Position numbers and translations under genes: made by a program
In this document: piece by piece, positions 35,628-44,644 of the stretch
Layout: each line of letters starts with the position of its first letter
Numbering within the stretch: position 1 is the first letter of the stretch
Notes under the pieces: model-generated
Told to the model about the DNA's origin: nothing
Databases searched by the model: none
The model's input: the letters and a program-made list of their open reading frames with translations, nothing else
Assembly: GCF_029989365.1 (NCBI RefSeq)
Contig: NZ_JAPRAQ010000003.1
Span: 310,001-374,000, forward strand
Reading direction: 5' to 3'
Source: Bradyrhizobium sp. Arg816
Lineage (GTDB): Bacteria > Pseudomonadota > Alphaproteobacteria > Rhizobiales > Xanthobacteraceae
Length of the DNA stretch: 64,000 nt

Positions 35628-38600
35628 TCAACCAACGGCAAAGCCGTCATCGATCGGTACGGTGAACTGGAAGACGGCTCCGCGCGGCTCGTTTGCAGCC
35701 GCCCAGAGTCTGCCGCCATGCGCCACGAGGATCGAGTGGCATATCGACAGTCCGACACCGAGGCCGCCCGACTTGGTGGTGTAGAAAGGTTCGAACAGCC
35801 GCGCTTGGCCCTCCGCAGACAAGCCTGGTCCCGAATCCGTGATCGATACGCGTATGCTCTCGGCATCTGCTCTCGCGGTCTGGATCAACAGCTCGCGCTT
35901 GCCCTCCGTTGTCTCGCTCATCGCCTCGATGGCGTTCAGGATCAGGTTGAGCGCGACCTGCTGCAGCTCGACGCGATCGCCGATGACCTTGGGCAGACGA
36001 TCGGCGAACACCGTCTGGATCGAGACATCGTGCCGCGCCGCTTCGGCTTGCGTGAGTTCGATCACCTGACCGATGACGTTGTTGATCGCGAGGGAATCCC
36101 GTTTGGGCGGTGATTTCTTGACGAGATCCCGAATTCGCTCGATGACCTCGCTGGAGCGGATGCCGTTTTCGATGGCGCGTGTCAGCGCCCTGCGCGTCTG
36201 CGCCAGCGCCGGCGGTTGGTGATCGAGCCAGCTCAAGGCCGCTTGCGCGCTGGCGATGACGGCGGTGTTCGGCTGATTGACCTCGTGGGCGATCGACGCC
36301 GTCAGCTGTCCCATCACCGCCACGCGGTTAGCGTGGGCCAGCTCCATCTGAGCCTCGCGATAGCGCTGCTCGCGCTCCTGAAGCTCCCGGTACAGACGAG
36401 CGTTGTCGAGCGACGTCGCGGCCTCGGACGCGATAAATTTGAGAAGCGCGACCTTTGCGGGCGTAAACACGCCCTTCGCCAGATTGTTCTCGAGATACAG
36501 CAGTGCGACCAGGCCGCCTTGCTTCGTGAGCGGAATGATCAGGACCGACCGGGCACTCGTGAGCTGAATGTACCGATCCCCTCTGAAGGTTCCACTTTCC
36601 GCAGCTTCGTCGAGAATAACGCTCCCTTGCGTGCGAGCCGCGTACAGGACGAGCGACTCCGGGATTTCCGTCTGGGAGATCGGGCGATCGCACAGATCGA
36701 CATTGATCGAAGCCCCCCGGGTCGTCGCTTCCGCGCGAATCCGCAGCGCCGCGTCCCGCTGCAAAATCAGCAATCCTCGTTCCGCGCCGGCGTGCTCGAT
36801 GGTCGTGCGCATCAGAATGTCGATCAGCTTCTCGAGGACGATCTCGCCGGACACGGCCTCCGAGACTTTCAGGGCCGCCACGAGGTCCAGATGTTCGATC
36901 GGCGCACCGATCGTGTCAGTTGGGGTGGCCATGGGTGCGTTCTCCGCAAGGTGCGGATACATGTCGTCGATCTGGCGTACCTTGCCATCGGCTCCCCACT
37001 GCGAATAGGCGTCGCGCGCGTTCCGACGGTATATGTTAGCGAACGCGTCATAATCGCGAGCCGCATAGAAGTTCGCAGCCAGTTCGTAAGCGAGACCCTC
37101 ATCGGCAATGAGCCCGTTTGCGCGGGCCGAGCGAACTGCGTGTTCGTAAAGGCGCATTGCATCGGAGTCGCGGCCCTCCAGCCGGGCGATTTCGGCACCG
37201 ACCAGCGCCGCGCAATGCGCGAAATTGTCCGGGCAGTTCTCCGCCCAGGCCTGGAGTTGCCGATGATGCCCGACAATCGTGTCGATGTGCCCCTGCTCGG
37301 CGGCGATCGCTTCCGGCACTGCAGCCAGAGAAAGCGCACTATAGAAGTGATACGAAGCTGCCTCCGCCGGAGTGAGCGGCGTCCATCGCCGCCGCTGCAG
37401 CTTCGACAGGATGCCGACCGCCGTTGCGTAGTCGCCGGCAAGAAAACGCGCCCGGAGCTTGAGGATCCAGTAAATGCACTCAGCGCGCCACAAATTCGGA
37501 TTGGCGGCGAACTGCTGTTCGATCCGAAGCTCGTCGAACTGCTCGTCGTCGAAGGAGCCGAATGTCGGGGTCAACCCGCGGAGCGTCCGGAACAGCCCGC
37601 GTTGCGCGGCGATGATGTCCTCGATGAACCCGAACCTCATCTTCCGGACGAAGGCGAGGCCAGTCTCGGCCTCGTTCAGAATCTCGACGAGTGGATCGCC
37701 TGCCTGGAAAAGATTGCCATTCAGATTGCTGCAGCTGTAGGCGGCATAGGTAAGATCGCCGCTCCTGTGCGCGCTCTCGAAGGCGCGGCGAAGGAGATCG
37801 CGCGCGACCCTGAAGTGTCTGGTCCAGGGCACGACGTGGGCGCCGAATATCAGATAGGTCGCAGCCTGGAAGCGGCTTATTCCACGCTGCTCGACCAATT
37901 CATAACCGAGCTCTCCGAAGCGAAAGCCGGATTTGTAGTCGCCGAATTGCAGGCCGGCCACCATTCCGAGCTGCACATAAGCAACGCACGACCCGTCGCT
38001 GTGGCCCCACGCGAGCCCAAGATTGACGGCCCTGCAGATCGTGAGGGAAAGCAGGTTCATATCCGTGAAGAGGGCGGGCGGCAGCAGCTTTGTCAGGACA
38101 TCCATCGTCGCAAGCGAGGCTGGGTCGCGCATCAAGGGTAGCTTGACGAGGTCTTCGATGCTGCGCTCCCCAATGCCCGTCCAGATAAGATCGTACTCGC
38201 GGCGCGCCTCCGCTTCAGTCGGGTTGGGAGACCAGTGCACGCCTAGCTGCCGCAGGTACCCCAGGCCGATTTCGACGGCGCGGCTGGATTGACCGAGCGT
38301 TGTATAGACGTCCATGCGCAGGCATGCGACGGCGGCCTGTTCGAGCGGGTTGGTCGCGCGCGTCGCCAGTGCAGTCAGGCGATCGTCGGCGACAGCCGGT
38401 TCGCCGGTCAGGAACTCGCATGCGGCCCGATTGATTTCCAGTGCGAAGGCAAGCTCGTGCCGCCGCGCCCAGCAATCGGCGGTCAGGAGTTCGCTTCCGG
38501 TGGAGAGATAGGCAAGTGCCGAGCTATAGGCCGAGGATGCCTTGGCGCGCTGGCCGGCAACCAAGTTGAGCTCGGCGAGTTGCTCGCGCTCGCCCGGCGA

Positions 38601-40784
38601 GCCGACGAGGGACAGGCCGCGGTTGAGCTGATTGACGATATCGAAGATCGCCACCTCGCGCTGCTCCGGCGGTGTGCGTGCCACCAGGATCCGGCCGATT
38701 CGCAAGTGCGACGCAGGCCTCGCGGACTCGGGAATCAGTGCGTAGGCGGCTTCCTGGACCCGGTCGTGCACGAACCTGCGGTGCCGGTCCTGACGCTCGA
38801 CCAACTCGAGACGCACCGCGTCGACGAGATCCAGATCGACCTGCTGTTCCGATGTGCCGAGCATCAATGACAGCGTTGCGATCTCGGCGCTGCTGCCGAG
38901 GCATGCAAGCGTCTGCAAAGCCGTCCGCGTTTCTTCCGGCAGGCGGCTCAGCTTGTGGATCATCAAGTCAACGACGTTTTCGGTATAGCCTTTGGCATGG
39001 ATGCGCTCGAGGTCCCACTGCCATTGGCCTGCCGCATGATCGAAGGCCAGCAACCGTTCTTCCGAGAGTGCGTGCAGGAACTGGATCAGGAAGAACGGAT
39101 TGCCGCCGGTCTTCTCATGTATCCGTTGCGCCAATGGCGCGGCGCGGATCGGCTCGGAGCGAAGCGCATCCACGATGAAACGCTCGACGTCGGCGCGAAT
39201 GAGGGGTGCCAGGCTGTGCGTCCGGATGCGCGCGCCCGAATCGTGAATTGCGGCGAGCTTGCGCCTCAGCGGATGGTTGGCATCGATCTCATTGCTGCGA
39301 TAAGCGCCGATCAGCAAGAGGTGTTGCAGGTCCGATCTGGTCAGCAGCTCCTCGAGCAGATCGAGCGTCGCAGCATCCAGCCACTGCAAATCGTCGAGGA
39401 AGAGTACAAGCGGTCGATCCGATTGCGCGAAGACGCCGATGAAGCGCTGCAGGACGAGTTGAAATCGTCGCAGGGCGTCTTGCGGTGAGGCATCCGGGAC
39501 CGGCGGCTGATCGCCGATGATCAGTTTCAATTCGGGAATCAGATCGACCATGAGCTGGCCGTTGGGCGTCAATGCTTCGCAGATAGCGTCGCGCCACGAT
39601 GCGAGTTCGGCGTCATTCTTGGCGAGGAGGCGACGGACGATGCTTTGAAAGGCCTGTGCCAGCGTCGCATAAGGGATGTCGCGCTTGTACTGATCGAACT
39701 TGCCCGAGGCGAAAAGGCCACCGAGCGGGACCAGGGCTCTGTGCAACTCGTGGACTACGGCGGACTTGCCGATACCGGCATGGCCCGAGATCAAGACGAG
39801 CTCGGGCTTTCCACTCCGGGCGACGCGGTCGAACGCGTCGAGCAAGGCCTCGATCTCATGTTCCCTGCCGTAGAGCCGCTCGGGAATGCGGAGGCGGTCC
39901 GGTTGGTCCGCCTCGCCGGGCGTAAAGCCGTCAATCCGGCCTTGCGTCAGCCATTCGGCAAGGCAGTGCCCGAGGTCGTTCTTGAGGCCGGCGGCGGTCT
40001 GGTAGCGGTCCTCGGCCGTCTTGGCGAGAAGCTTCATGATGATCGCCGACACGGCGCGAGGCACGCCATCGACTCGTTCGGCAGGCGGAATGGCTCGTCT
40101 CGCGATGTGGCTGTGCACCCATTCCATCGGACTGGCCGCGGTGAACGGCAGTGCCCCCGTGAGCATCCGGTAGAACGTCACGCCGATTGCGTACAGATCG
40201 CTGCGGGAATCGACGGACCGGTTCATGCGGCCGGTCTGCTCGGGTGCCATATAGGCCAGCGTGCCCGCGATGGTCTCCGGCGGCTCGAGCTGCTGTCGCT
40301 CGCGTGGCAGGCGAGAGGCGAGGCCGAATCCGGTGATCCTGATCGCGCCCGCTGCGTCGACCAGGATGTTCGCCGGTTTCAGATCCTTGTGGATCAGGCC
40401 ACGATGATGGAGCTGGGCGACCGCCCCGGAAATGGCGAGGGCCGATCGCAAGAAATGATCCAGCTTCATCGGCGCGCCGAGCAGCCGCTCGAGCGGCTCG
40501 CTGCCGGAGTCTTCCAATATCAGCAAGGCACGATCGCCATCGCGGATCAGCTGCAGCGGCCGCACGGCCCAGGCTCGATCGAGCTCGTCGCGCAAGGCAT
40601 ATTCGTGAGCGAACCGGTCGTGGAGCGCGGGCGGATGATCCGCCGCGGCTCTTACGGTCAAGACGCTGTTGACGTTGCCATTGGCGCCCCGGCGCCATTC
40701 GCGGCAAAAGACGCGCTCCCCGTCGTCCCACAGGAGTTCGAGACCGGCATCTCCGTTCGTGAGGATCGGCGAGGACACATTCAT
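35628..40784 (-). CDS. Kinase-like/AAA ATPase/GAF/histidine kinase fusion, copy 2
   Basis: 1,718 residues from the ATG at 40784 (GTG 40889 or ATG 40853 are possible longer starts). It has the same layout as its neighbour: kinase-like domain with HKDLKPAN but GFG (Gly152) and no beta-3 Lys, Walker A GHAGIGKS (334-341), TPR-like middle, GAF and histidine kinase (His ~1500, HEVNQP). The first ~300 and last ~250 residues are close to identical with copy 1, also at DNA level, while residues ~730-1250 differ strongly, as if input regions diverged while output is kept or homogenised. The gap to copy 1 is about 150 bp, so both may be one transcript. Confidence 0.9.
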   Translation of the reverse strand: MNVSSPILTNGDAGLELLWDDGERVFCREWRRGANGNVNSVLTVRAAADHPPALHDRFAHEYALRDELDRAWAVRPLQLIRDGDRALLILEDSGSEPLERLLGAPMKLDHFLRSALAISGAVAQLHHRGLIHKDLKPANILVDAAGAIRITGFGLASRLPRERQQLEPPETIAGTLAYMAPEQTGRMNRSVDSRSDLYAIGVTFYRMLTGALPFTAASPMEWVHSHIARRAIPPAERVDGVPRAVSAIIMKLLAKTAEDRYQTAAGLKNDLGHCLAEWLTQGRIDGFTPGEADQPDRLRIPERLYGREHEIEALLDAFDRVARSGKPELVLISGHAGIGKSAVVHELHRALVPLGGLFASGKFDQYKRDIPYATLAQAFQSIVRRLLAKNDAELASWRDAICEALTPNGQLMVDLIPELKLIIGDQPPVPDASPQDALRRFQLVLQRFIGVFAQSDRPLVLFLDDLQWLDAATLDLLEELLTRSDLQHLLLIGAYRSNEIDANHPLRRKLAAIHDSGARIRTHSLAPLIRADVERFIVDALRSEPIRAAPLAQRIHEKTGGNPFFLIQFLHALSEERLLAFDHAAGQWQWDLERIHAKGYTENVVDLMIHKLSRLPEETRTALQTLACLGSSAEIATLSLMLGTSEQQVDLDLVDAVRLELVERQDRHRRFVHDRVQEAAYALIPESARPASHLRIGRILVARTPPEQREVAIFDIVNQLNRGLSLVGSPGEREQLAELNLVAGQRAKASSAYSSALAYLSTGSELLTADCWARRHELAFALEINRAACEFLTGEPAVADDRLTALATRATNPLEQAAVACLRMDVYTTLGQSSRAVEIGLGYLRQLGVHWSPNPTEAEARREYDLIWTGIGERSIEDLVKLPLMRDPASLATMDVLTKLLPPALFTDMNLLSLTICRAVNLGLAWGHSDGSCVAYVQLGMVAGLQFGDYKSGFRFGELGYELVEQRGISRFQAATYLIFGAHVVPWTRHFRVARDLLRRAFESAHRSGDLTYAAYSCSNLNGNLFQAGDPLVEILNEAETGLAFVRKMRFGFIEDIIAAQRGLFRTLRGLTPTFGSFDDEQFDELRIEQQFAANPNLWRAECIYWILKLRARFLAGDYATAVGILSKLQRRRWTPLTPAEAASYHFYSALSLAAVPEAIAAEQGHIDTIVGHHRQLQAWAENCPDNFAHCAALVGAEIARLEGRDSDAMRLYEHAVRSARANGLIADEGLAYELAANFYAARDYDAFANIYRRNARDAYSQWGADGKVRQIDDMYPHLAENAPMATPTDTIGAPIEHLDLVAALKVSEAVSGEIVLEKLIDILMRTTIEHAGAERGLLILQRDAALRIRAEATTRGASINVDLCDRPISQTEIPESLVLYAARTQGSVILDEAAESGTFRGDRYIQLTSARSVLIIPLTKQGGLVALLYLENNLAKGVFTPAKVALLKFIASEAATSLDNARLYRELQEREQRYREAQMELAHANRVAVMGQLTASIAHEVNQPNTAVIASAQAALSWLDHQPPALAQTRRALTRAIENGIRSSEVIERIRDLVKKSPPKRDSLAINNVIGQVIELTQAEAARHDVSIQTVFADRLPKVIGDRVELQQVALNLILNAIEAMSETTEGKRELLIQTARADAESIRVSITDSGPGLSAEGQARLFEPFYTTKSGGLGVGLSICHSILVAHGGRLWAAANEPRGAVFQFTVPIDDGFAVG

Positions 40785-41156
40785 CCGCCGGACTCCGGAA
40801 CTGACCGGCCGCCCCGTGGACAAGGCGCGCCAACCGTCCAATCGCCCCCTCATCAGCCTAATCCCCGAAAAGGTCCCCCACAACAGCACTCATCAGAACG
40901 AACCCGCCGGCTTCACGCTGCTCGCTCCTCTGGCCTCCAACATTCGAAGAGGCGGCCACAAAGGTTACAGGCAGATTTGATTTTGATCGGGAACTCCGGG
41001 GATCGGGAACTCTCCCGCGAGCCGCAGATTCCCTGGCTTGAGCGGGGGCAATTGCGGGGAGTCTTCGAGAGGTCGTTCAGCGTGGACAGCGTAAGATCTA
41101 CAAGCCGTCGCCGCAAACCTACGCTCACGTGGAGAATGATCTTGGCGTCCGTCTCG
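40785..41156. other. Intergenic region upstream of the tandem kinases
   Basis: No supported gene beyond a possible N-terminal extension of the kinase. It contains a direct repeat GATCGGGAACTC at 40985-40996 and 41001-41012, spaced 16 bp start to start, which could be a regulator site or chance. Confidence 0.4.
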
Positions 41157-41684
41157 CTATTGCATCGCTTCCTGTCGAACAATCCCGTCCTGAGCCGGCG
41201 ACACGTCGGCTGCTGCCCGGAGGAGGTCCCGCTTGAGCAGATAGACGGAAGCCGCAAGCAGTACGACATCCTTCATGAGGAAGAGGAACGGCAACGTGGC
41301 CGCAGGAAAGCCGCCGGCCGGCGCGGCCCAGGCATCGGGGAAGAACGGAATGATCGTCACGGTGGCGACATAGGTCGCGCATGAACCCAGCGACCCCAGG
41401 ACCGCCAGTCTTCTGCTCCAGAAGCCGAGCAGCAGGAGCAATCCAAACAACAGTTCCGCTGAACCCAGGAAGTAGGCCGCGCCGCGCACGCCAAACACCG
41501 GATACAGCCAGAAGATCAGCGGACCATTGCTGATGAACGGAATCAACGCGTGCGCTTCGTAGTCGAACCATTTCTGGCAGCTGAAGACGAAGAAGACGAC
41601 GATCATCGCCACACGCGTGACATGGTAGTCAAAATCGCCTCTGACCAGATCGAGCTCGGACAGCTTCTTTATGAGATGGTCCAT
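41157..41684 (-). CDS. DUF417 (YkgB/RclC-like) membrane protein, copy 2
   Basis: 175 residues from the ATG at 41684 (a longer frame begins with Arg-rich, unlikely sequence). Four hydrophobic helices. Family landmarks are FDYHVTRVAM, FISNGPLIFWLYPVFG, TVTIIPFFPD and FLMKDVVLL. It is the most divergent of the three copies (for example FSCQKW for FGYQKW). It lies upstream of the tandem kinase genes on the same strand, but 370 bp separate them. Confidence 0.85.
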   Translation of the reverse strand: MDHLIKKLSELDLVRGDFDYHVTRVAMIVVFFVFSCQKWFDYEAHALIPFISNGPLIFWLYPVFGVRGAAYFLGSAELLFGLLLLLGFWSRRLAVLGSLGSCATYVATVTIIPFFPDAWAAPAGGFPAATLPFLFLMKDVVLLAASVYLLKRDLLRAAADVSPAQDGIVRQEAMQ

Positions 41685-42160
41685 CTGATGTCGTCTCATC
41701 CTCGAGGTCGCGGATTGGCGCCAAGGGCGGCGTCGACGTCTGTCGCGTCCTGAACGGTAGCCAAGCTTCGAAGAGCGCGCTGTGCGCGGGTTATCGTGCA
41801 TTTCTCAAACTTGCGCTGTTCGGCCGCAGGCGACCGGGATCGGCGTGGCCTGACATCGCGTCGCCTTTGGTGGCTCGCCCTTGGCACCGCAGACCCATAC
41901 CAAAGTATGGGTCTGTGCATCACAATCGCGAGATTGTAGGAGCCACCCGCCGAACGCATCCTCGGGGCCGACATGCGCAACCGATCATGGCGCAGCTACT
42001 GGATTTTCCTCAGTTGGGGAGACCGAACATGTGCCTCTCGCGAACAAGCATCGAACGTCACGACAGCAGCCGCCTGGTCAACTGGGGAGCGGCTTGCGCT
42101 TCAATCGCCCGTGTTGCGATCGCGTTTCGATGACGATCGCGTCTTGCGAGGGTAAGTCAG
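41685..42160. other. Divergent intergenic region with conserved element
   Basis: No convincing gene. It holds element copy 1 (41892-41937) and the promoters of DUF417 copy 2 and the receiver/sigma pair. Short open frames here lack protein-like composition. Confidence 0.5.
41892..41937 (+). promoter_or_regulatory. 46-bp double-palindrome element, copy 1
   Basis: GACCCATACCAAAGTATGGG contains CCCATAC/GTATGGG arms. It is followed after 11 bp by ACAATC GCGA GATTGT, a second perfect palindrome. It matches 48790-48835 at 38 of 46 positions with identical spacing. It lies 224 bp upstream of the receiver gene. Confidence 0.75.
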
Positions 42161-42526
42161 GTGAAGGTCCCTTTCGTAGGAGTCGTCGATGACGACGAGG
42201 CCCTGTGCCTGTCTTTGGTGGATCTGATGCGATCGATCGGCTACCGCTCCGAGCCGTTTGACAGGGCCGAAGCGCTGCTGAGCTACGCCGGCCGGTTCAG
42301 CTTCGACTGCATCATTGCCGACGTTCACATGCCTGGAATGGGCGGGCTGAACCTCGTTCGCGAGCTCCAGCAGCAGAAGGTCGGAGCGCCGGTGATTCTC
42401 ATTACCGCGCTTCCTCACAGGCAGCTGGACGCCGAAGCGGCCTCGATCGGCGCATTCTGCCTTCTCAGAAAGCCGTTCGAAACGAGCGCGCTGCTGGAGT
42501 GTCTCGACAGGAGCCTTCGAAGATGA
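42161..42526 (+). CDS. Single-domain response regulator (FixJ/CheY-like receiver)
   Basis: 121 residues, one receiver domain. VVDDDEA (acidic pocket), IIADVHMPGMGG (phospho-acceptor Asp ~54), ITALPH and LRKPFE (conserved Lys) are all present. No output domain follows, so it would act by protein contact or phosphotransfer. Its stop overlaps the start of the ECF sigma gene (ATGA-type overlap), arguing that the two are translationally coupled and work together. Candidate partners are the histidine kinases at 30331, 35628, 44645 and 46440. Confidence 0.9.
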   Translation: MKVPFVGVVDDDEALCLSLVDLMRSIGYRSEPFDRAEALLSYAGRFSFDCIIADVHMPGMGGLNLVRELQQQKVGAPVILITALPHRQLDAEAASIGAFCLLRKPFETSALLECLDRSLRR

Positions 42527-43182
42527 AAGCGCTCTCGGGTGACGACATCACGTCCTCTATGGCGACGCAATCATCTGGCGGGGACGCGCCCGGGCGTGCA
42601 GGACCCCGGGAGGGTACGGATCCGCCGCGACATGATCGCCGGAAGATGGCCCGTTGGGAGAGATGGAACGATTGTTCGGAGCGATGGGGCCGGCTCCTGC
42701 TTGCGGCGCGAGCAGGGGACGGAGACGCATATGAGCGATTGCTGCGGGAGCTGGATCTGTGGCTCCGTGCCTACTACGCGCGCCGGCTTCCCTATCCCGC
42801 CGCCGACGATGCGAGGCAGGAGGTGCTCCTGGCCATTCACGCGAAACGCCACACGTTTGCGGCCTCGAAGCCCTTCGGCGCCTGGGTCACGGCGATTGCC
42901 CGCTATAAATGGGTCGATCGCGTGCGCGATGCGTCTCGCTACAGCGCGCTCGCGCTCGACGAAGACATCGCAATCGAGGATCACGAAGGTGCCGCGATCA
43001 GCGCTGCCGCGCTGGACCAGCTGCTTGGCCGATTGAAGCCTGCGCAAGAGAGCGTGATCCGCCTCGTGAAGCTCAATGGTCTGAGCATCGCGCGAGCGGC
43101 CGGTGCGACCGGACAGTCGGCGGCCCTGGTCAAGATCAATATCCATCGCGGCCTGAAGAAATTGTCGACATTGGTCTCCTGA
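42523..43182 (+). CDS. ECF-type sigma-70 family sigma factor
   Basis: 219 residues from the ATG at 42523, inside the receiver stop (GGAG 13 bases before). After a ~60-residue polar leader comes region 2 (AYERLLRELDLWLRAYYARR, DDARQEVLLAIHAKRHTF, PFGAWVTAIARYKWVDRVR), then region 4 (LKPAQESVIRLVKLNGLSIARAA and VKINIHRGLKKL). The length and lack of region 3 are ECF-like. No anti-sigma gene (for example NrsF/DUF1109) is adjacent; the coupled receiver could take the control role (inference). EgtD follows. Confidence 0.88.
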   Translation: MKALSGDDITSSMATQSSGGDAPGRAGPREGTDPPRHDRRKMARWERWNDCSERWGRLLLAARAGDGDAYERLLRELDLWLRAYYARRLPYPAADDARQEVLLAIHAKRHTFAASKPFGAWVTAIARYKWVDRVRDASRYSALALDEDIAIEDHEGAAISAAALDQLLGRLKPAQESVIRLVKLNGLSIARAAGATGQSAALVKINIHRGLKKLSTLVS

Positions 43183-43259
43183 CGTCATTGCGGCCGCGGG
43201 CCGGGCCGACCGAGACGTCGTGCGAAGGAAAGCCGAAATTGCTTCAACTCCAGAACGAA

Positions 43260-44219
43260 ATGCGATCTACGGTGGCCGACCTGACGGCGGCGTTCCGCTA
43301 TGACATCATGGAAGGGCTGAGCCTCGCGCCAAAGGCAATTCCGGCGAGATGGCTTTATGACCGACGCGGATCGGCTCTGTTTGAAGCCATCACGCTGCTG
43401 CCCGAATACTACCCGACACGAACCGAGCGATCGATTCTTGCGTCCGCAGTATCGGAAATCGCCGCGCTCGCGGGGCCGGGCCGCGCGGTCGTAGAATTCG
43501 GCTCAGGCTCGTCGGCAAAGACGCGACTGTTGCTGGCAGAGACGGAGCCCTCCGCCTATGTGCCGATCGACATCTCGGGCGAGTTCCTCCGGGAGGTTGC
43601 GGCAGGCTTGTCGCATGCATTCCCGGCACTGCCGATCTATCCAACCGAGGCCGATTTCACCTATCCGTTTGCGCTTCCGGAAGAGATTGCCTCGACTGCG
43701 CGCCTCGGCTTCTTTCCGGGGTCGACGATCGGAAATCTGACCGTGCCTGCGGCGGTCGACCTGTTGCGGGCCATGGCGGCGACCCTGGGTGCCGGATCGA
43801 TGCTGCTGATCGGCATCGATCGTATCAAGGATCAGGATTTTCTGCTGCCGGCATATGACGACACGCAGGGGCTGACGGCCGCATTCAATCTCAACCTCTT
43901 GCATCGGATCAACCGCGAGCTGGGCGGCTCGATTCCGCTGAGCGCGTTTCGCCATCTGGCGCGCTGGAATGATGCGGAGGCGCGTATCGAGATGCATCTG
44001 GAAGCCACGCGCGACGTCCGTTTCGAGGTCGACGGTCGCGTCTTCTCGTTGTCGAAGGGCGAGACCATCCACACGGAGAACAGCCTCAAATACGGGCGCA
44101 GGGATGCCTTCGTTCTGCTGCAGGCCGGCGGATGGAATCCCGTCGCCGATTGGACCGACGACAGCGGGCTCTTCTCGGTCATTCTCGCGGAGCAAAGGCC
44201 CGCGCCGGCGGCACCCTAG
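43260..44219 (+). CDS. egtD: L-histidine N-alpha-methyltransferase EgtD
   Basis: 319 residues from the ATG at 43260; a TTG at 43239 has a better AAGGA ribosome site and would add seven residues. SAM-dependent methyltransferase: YDRRGSALFEAITLLPEYYPTRTE is the family signature (first 20 visible as YDRRGSALFEAITLLPEYYP), with VEFGSGSSAKT as SAM motif and FFPGSTIGNL. EgtD makes hercynine from histidine, the first step to ergothioneine, a thiol antioxidant. No egtB is nearby, so the sulfur-transfer step must be encoded elsewhere. Placement after an ECF sigma gene supports an oxidative-stress regulon. Confidence 0.92.
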   Translation: MRSTVADLTAAFRYDIMEGLSLAPKAIPARWLYDRRGSALFEAITLLPEYYPTRTERSILASAVSEIAALAGPGRAVVEFGSGSSAKTRLLLAETEPSAYVPIDISGEFLREVAAGLSHAFPALPIYPTEADFTYPFALPEEIASTARLGFFPGSTIGNLTVPAAVDLLRAMAATLGAGSMLLIGIDRIKDQDFLLPAYDDTQGLTAAFNLNLLHRINRELGGSIPLSAFRHLARWNDAEARIEMHLEATRDVRFEVDGRVFSLSKGETIHTENSLKYGRRDAFVLLQAGGWNPVADWTDDSGLFSVILAEQRPAPAAP

Positions 44220-44352
44220 GTTGAATCGGGGCGCAGACGGAAACATTCCAACAATATCGCCTCAATCGGCGCAATCCACGAACAGCGAGGCCCGTACACA
44301 TGCTGCATAATGTGCGCGTCATCATGGCAATCAACTGCGTTGAGGCGCGACC

Positions 44353-44607
44353 ATGCAACTCCGTTCATCCCTCATCCTGAGCTTCGCCGCCATTCCCCTC
44401 ACCGCGCTGGCAGATCCGCTGCCGGCGCCGTCGCCGAAAGCGCCGAGCCCGGCCGAGAGCGTCCAGGTGCAGCCGCGCGGCAATGAATTCATGCCGAATT
44501 CACTTGCCGAGGATGCGGTGCAGAAGCGCATTACCGACTTCAACCGGAAACTGGAAGGTCTGGACGCAGATCTCGACAAGAAGCTGAAAATCTGCCGCGG
44601 GTGTTGA
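44353..44607 (+). CDS. Small exported protein with C-terminal ICRGC motif, copy 2
   Basis: 84 residues. The signal peptide is ~1-20 (SLILSFAAIPLTALA), followed by a Pro-rich stretch, then a charged helix ending DKKLKICRGC. The tail matches the protein at 28820-29137 (DRKLIICRGC), although the middles differ. GAGG lies nine bases before the ATG. A lone C-terminal CxxC after a helix suggests redox, metal or heme contact in the periplasm (inference). It lies between egtD and an HWE kinase, two genes before DUF417 copy 3, repeating the DUF417/ICRGC neighbourhood of copy 1. Confidence 0.78.
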   Translation: MQLRSSLILSFAAIPLTALADPLPAPSPKAPSPAESVQVQPRGNEFMPNSLAEDAVQKRITDFNRKLEGLDADLDKKLKICRGC

Positions 44608-44644
44608 TCGATATCCGTTTCAACAAACAGCGATAGGTCCGCAC

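Noticed and set aside
36216..38141. A 641-codon open frame on the plus strand opposite multi-kinase copy 2
   Set aside because: Arg/His-rich composition without domains; it mirrors the high-GC kinase gene on the minus strand, which has clear domains throughout.
40985..41012. Direct repeat GATCGGGAACTC with GGAAC cores as a stress-sigma promoter
   Set aside because: No CGTT-type -10 box at the right spacing toward a gene was found; kept only as a note on the intergenic region.
39645..41384. A 579-codon plus-strand frame opposite the kinase N-terminus and DUF417 copy 2
   Set aside because: It is antisense to two well-supported genes and has no recognisable motif or ribosome site.
41691..41698. 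TCGTCTCA before DUF417 copy 2 as a third AraC site
   Set aside because: Only one half of one block matches; the other two blocks are absent and the position is too close to the start codon.
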